From Platanthera guangdongensis (lineage: Eukaryota > Streptophyta > Magnoliopsida > Asparagales > Orchidaceae): DNA of 64,000 nucleotides. Each line of letters begins with the position of its first letter. The first letter of the stretch is position 1. The DNA is taken from positions 66,204,757-66,268,756 of the forward strand of contig CM077165.1 of NCBI GenBank assembly GCA_039583875.1, in the 5' to 3' direction. Positions 59,351-64,000 of this stretch are shown piece after piece. Under the pieces are notes generated by a model, which was not told the DNA's origin, searched no databases, and was given only the letters and a program-made list of their open reading frames with translations. Both the position numbers and the translations under genes were made by a program.

Positions 59351-62300
59351 TGTAACATCCCTTAAATAACTAGACCCCTAGGAGTGTTTTGTCTTGACTA
59401 AGTCATGACAAAACCCTAGGAAGCCCAAGAGGGCCAAGTGAACCTAGGGAAATGTAAGGTGAGTCCACTATGGTTTGCAAATAGTAAAATTTTGAGTCCT
59501 AGTTTAAGATGACCATGGGGCTTCACCAAGAACTTCAAGACCCCACCATGCTCTCATCAACCCATTGTAAGCTCCATTAGAGCCCGAAGGGTCCATTGAA
59601 GTCGACCTAGGGTGGCCAAGTTGACCTAAAAACCACTCTAGGACTAAATTGGGCAAGGTGCCCTAACTAAGGGCAGTGTGCCCTAGTAAATCCCAACTAA
59701 CCTACCAGGGCCTTCCTAGACCTAAAGTGTGGGTCAATGGGTCACTAAGGACCCATGGAGGGCAGTCAAAGTGTTAAGTTGACCAAAGTCAACTCTAACC
59801 CTAAATCGATCAACCTGACCAACATAGGGTCAAATGACCTTCCCTTAGCCAAGTGGATCCCACTCATGTCCTCCTAACCCCCTATAGTAAGGTCAATGGG
59901 TCACCTAGGACTTATTGGTGTCAATCCAAGAGGTTAAGTTGACCAAAGTCAACTCTAACCCTAAATGGGTCAAACTAACTTATAATGGGTCAAACTAACC
60001 TGCACAGGGCCAATTAAAGTTCCCTTAGCCAAGTAGACCCCACATATACCTTCCTAATCCTACTGAGAAGACCAATGGGTCACCAAGGACCCATTGGGGT
60101 CAACCAAAAATGCTAAGTTGACCCAAGTCAACTCTAGCCCTAAAGTGGTCAAAGTGCCCTGATTAAGGGTCAAGTGACCTCCAAAGGGCCAAGTCAACCC
60201 TACCTAGACCTTAGGGGAGTCCAATGGGTCACCAAGGACCCATTAGGTGCAACATAAAATACTAAATTGACCAAGGTCAACCCTAGTCATGGTTTAGGTC
60301 AAGCTAGCCCAAATGTGCTAACTCAAGCTCAAGCCCAATTCACTTGGGCTAACCTTGTATTGGTGGATGAAATGGACATGTGGGCTGCCATTAGGTTAGG
60401 TAGGAGTCAAAATTTCACATCTCTTGTGAGTAGGAGAGAGAAAAATCTCTCAAAGGAAAGAGAGAAAAGAGAAGGGAGTAATGGGGAAGGACTTTGGGGC
60501 TCATCCTTCCCCTTCCCCAACACCCCATTCAATTCACTAGGACAAGGAATGCAACTCCATTTCAACTAGCTGGTCCTTGACTGGTTTGAGCCATGCTTCA
60601 TCCCCCACCTACCATGGCCGAAAACTTTGACTAAGGACCCACTAATGGCAATGCAAGCCTACACCCACCTAACACCCCAACTCTCCTTCTTAAAAGCTTC
60701 ACTGGACTCCAGGGATTGAGTTCCACCATTACCTGAAGGAGCCAAGGAGTTTCACTGTGCTGTTGCAGAAATCCGAACCACCACCACCACCATGACAATC
60801 CGGGACGATCGGCAAGGCTATAGCCACCCACACATGTCCTCCTCCACTTCTTCTTCCATGGGTAGTTCATAGCAATCTTTAGGGCCAAGGTTCAGGCTCA
60901 ATTGAGCCTGATCCAATTAAAAAAAATCATGGTTTTTCCGTAATTTTTCACTTGTCAAGATCGCCGGAAAAAGGTTCTCCGGCAGCTTGGCCGCCGGCTG
61001 GCGATAGCCACCACCTCAACGGAGGTGGTGGTGGCGGTTGCCAGCCGTGGAGGTGGCCGGATGGCCGGCGACAGCGTGTGGAAGATGCTTCAGGAAAATC
61101 CAATCCAGGCCGTTGGCTGGAGGTTGAAGACAATCGGATGCCGTCCAAGGCGCGCCAAGATTCGTGCTGTATAGAAATCAAACTATAGGTTTATGATTTA
61201 CATTTTAATGATTCTGTCACATATAATATAATTAATAGTTTTAATTTTTAACAATACTTAGAGGCTGTTTCAGAGGAAATGGTCAACACATAAATTGTAG
61301 CCCTGTGGGTCTACTTTAATTCAAAATTAGTTTGAACAAATTTGGGTGCATGGTTTGACCAGGGCACGCATTTGGGTAGGATCTATACCTAGGGATAGGC
61401 ACAAATTAAAATGGATGCCCACCCTTCATATCTGGTCTAAATGACTGAAATTTGGACAGGGAGTCATCTTAGTCTATATCTAGGTTCTGCCCAAAAATGA
61501 GAACTTTTGGGGACATTGTTACTATAGTTTTGCAAATTATTTAATTTATATAGGGTAACTTAATTTAGTGACCAAATACCCTCCAAACTCAACTAAACTT
61601 TGGTGAGAGATGCTTGGGATCATTATAAAGCTCTGGTTAAAATTTCATCACATTTGGAGGTGGTTTGAATGTGAAATCATGCAAACCCTAGCCTGCCCTA
61701 AAAAGGGCGTTTTGGTCAAAAAGTGCACTTTGGGTTTTGAATGGCCAAATCACCTCAACATAGGTTGAAATTGTGCCTTGTGAAGGGCATGAGGCCAAAA
61801 GACCTTTAATGAACTTCAAATTTAGTAGGGAGGGTTCTAGGGTAGGTAAAGCCCTCTAGTAAAAATTTTCAGGGGATTTGGGAAAGGGTATGCCCCACAA
61901 AACCCTAACACTAGTTTAGGGCACAAACATTGTAGTGCTAGAAAAGGTTAGTAAAACTCCTTAAACAATAATAAAATTTGGGTACTGTGATCTTAAGGAT
62001 AGATTGAAAATCTGGTAATTTAATTGAGAATTTTGGATCAATATTCTTAGAACTTTCTTTGTAACTCACGGTTTTGCCCTCATTAATCATTAGGTCATTA
62101 TGATCCCACTGTCCATTGGATAGTCATGAAAATTTGGCAGAGGGAGTTTTAGACCTCAATTCCTATGTATGAATTTTATTAGAATTTTTGGATACATATT
62201 TGCAATACCTACTTCACAAGCTTAATAACTTGGAAAATTGTGCAATAATTTGTTTATAGCTCATTACTTGCAAATAAATTATAAAACGTGACTTAGAGTA

Positions 62301-64000
62301 TTTATATGTTCTTACAATAATCCTTGAAATTTCTCAGAATTTTTGGAAATAGTTTTGCTGCACTTGCCTCTTAAAATTGATAAAAATAGTTTATATTCAA
62401 AAATTGATTTAGAGGCTTAACCTTACTAGAAAATGGGGACACTCTATATTCTGTGTTAAATAACCATCTTGAATTTATCATAAATTTGGTAGAGCATATA
62501 CTTGTCTGAAATTGGTACTTCATGTTCAAACTTGGGATTTTTGGATGACAAGAATAATTAAATAAAATATCAGATAAATAGGGAAAATTATGAAATTCTC
62601 GTGTTAAGCTAAAAATATCATGACAGCCTTCTAATATTATTACAGGAGTATTGGATGAATATGTTGAGTACCTCCCATGTTACACATCATATAGCTTAAG
62701 TGGTCTGCATTTAGTAAAACTGCAGAAATTAAGTTGGAGTATTGATTTGGGCACATGAGTTGGGGTTAGTTGTTTGCTGGGTGGATGAATAGAAATGAGT
62801 TTATCGTTGGAAGATGGGATGAGTAGAGTGGTTGAATTGGCTAGTGTTAAGTGTACTCGGGGTCGGACGAAACATCGTCTTCCCGGAGGAGAGGATGTCA
62901 AATTACGCTAGGGTTATATCCAGTATAATATTTATGGGGTGGGAGTGAGTAGCAACCAATAAAGTAAGTGTCTTGCGATAGGGAGCTTTGGCGTAATCCC
63001 ATCGTAGCTTAAGTGGTCTGCATTTAGTAAAACTGCAGAAATTAAGTTGGAGTATGATTTTGGGCACATGAGTTGGGGTTAGTTGTTTGCTGGGTTGGAT
63101 GAATAGAAATGAGTTTATCATTGGAAGATGGGATGAGTAGAGTGTTGAATTGGCTAGTGTTAAGTGTACTCGGGGTCTACGAAAACATCGTCTTCCCGGA
63201 GGAGAGGAGGTGTCAAATACGCTAGGGTTATATCCAGTATAATATTTATGGGGTGGGAGATGAGTAGCAACCAATAAAAAGTAAGTGTCTTGCGATAGGG
63301 AGCTTTGGGCGTAATCCCATCGTAGCTCCTAGTGCACTCGAGAGCCCTTCACGGGGAATACCTTGGGTAGTCCTGGGCTAAACCTAAATTGTAGGCAAAA
63401 CTAGAATGCAAGAGTAACTAGTAAATCTAGGGTTTCACCTTCACAAACCTCGATGCCTCGGGGAGATAGGTTGGGACACTCGGCCAGTAGGCCCAGTGGT
63501 TTTGGTGATGGGCAGGTTAGCCCGACGAGCATTGGCTCGGTTATGGTTTGTGATGGGCAGGTTGGCCCGACGAGCGTTGGCTTGGTTGTATTTTATGACA
63601 GGCGGGATGGTCTGGGGAGCTTTGGCTCGGTAGCTGATAGATAAGGTTGCATGTGCATAATAATAAGGTGGTGGGTCTTCTGTATTGGTGAGTCGATGTA
63701 CCGACGCCAATACGTTGACTCGGCAAGTGTGGTTTAGCACTTGGCCAATTAAGTCTGGTGCGCCAGCCGGACAAGAGTACGCAGGAGCTCCGCTTAGTGC
63801 ACCAGCATAGAGGCATACGATAGGTCTGACTGGTAGTGCAATTACCGGTTTAGAGGTGGGCGAGGCCCAACCCACTGCTTCCGTTTGCCACTACGGAGGT
63901 ATCCTGGGAGGTTTGGCTCCAGAAAGGGGGAACTAAAGATCTGTGTACACAGAGTAGGGTGGGTGAGTTGCACTTGCATATTCACATCATGGCATAAATG
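59351..64000 (+). repeat. TEK2 LTR, right copy, continues past window
   Basis: It starts TGTAACATCCC and is collinear with the left copy through all three of its segments, then continues to the window edge with sequence not preserved on the left. It holds the CAATGGGTC hairpins (59735, 59894, 60073, 60222), a 313-bp tandem duplication (62693 onward) and about three 50-bp units (63497-63640). No gene is seen. Confidence 0.85.
62693..63325 (+). repeat. 313-bp tandem duplication in TEK2 right LTR
   Basis: The unit starting AGCTTAAGTGGTCTGC at 62693 recurs at 63006. The left LTR has it once, near 16985. The join lies at a shared TAGCT. Confidence 0.88.

Overview
This window looks like plant nuclear DNA made almost entirely of nested LTR retrotransposons. 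The signs are Ty3/gypsy chromoviruses of Tekay/Del type, Ty1/copia elements of Sirevirus-like organisation, primer sites matching plant initiator tRNA-Met, and (TA)n microsatellites. I found no convincing host gene, rRNA or tRNA. The nesting suggests heterochromatin of a large-genome angiosperm; the species cannot be told.

I use working names. The oldest layer is TEK2, a Ty3 chromovirus. It is seen as a pol tail (6854-7046), a long LTR (7047-23990, split into three pieces), a protease/RT fragment (40940-41702), the rest of pol (56641-59350) and a second LTR (59351 to the window end). Elements that landed in it are TEK1a (1-6853, Ty3, 5' part outside the window), SIR-D (8286-14700, Ty1, pol deleted), LRD (17482-23834, long LTRs with no coding domain), SIR-B (23991-33020, Ty1, minus strand) and SIR-A (41703-56640, Ty1, plus strand, perfect 5-bp target duplication). 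TEK1b (33021-40939, sister of TEK1a) sits in the gag of SIR-B. A solo LTR (42075-43986) sits in the 5' LTR of SIR-A. A single deletion ending at 40939/40940 can explain the loss of the TEK1b 3' LTR end, the SIR-B 5' end and the TEK2 5' internal region.

The Ty3 elements carry gag, then protease, RT, RNase H, integrase and chromodomain. The Ty1 elements carry gag (two zinc knuckles in SIR-A and SIR-B), then protease, integrase, RT and RNase H, then a third reading frame (ORF3) downstream of pol. ORF3 survives in all three Ty1 families. Its parts are an N-terminal globular domain in SIR-A and SIR-D, acidic or proline-rich linkers, a long coiled coil, and a C-terminal WSPxS motif. All coding regions are broken by stops, frameshifts or deletions.

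Three signals stand out. First, nearly every LTR family carries its own amplified palindrome or hairpin. In SIR-A and SIR-B the same palindrome array recurs inside the element, upstream of a TATA box and ORF3, which suggests a duplicated promoter module driving ORF3. Second, TEK1a has a 77-nt GT-AG segment at the gag/pol boundary whose removal fuses the frames at the expected VVTG motif; TEK1b keeps the donor at the same codon phase. Third, the palindrome GTGTCGACAC is shared by LTRs of unrelated Ty1 and Ty3 elements.
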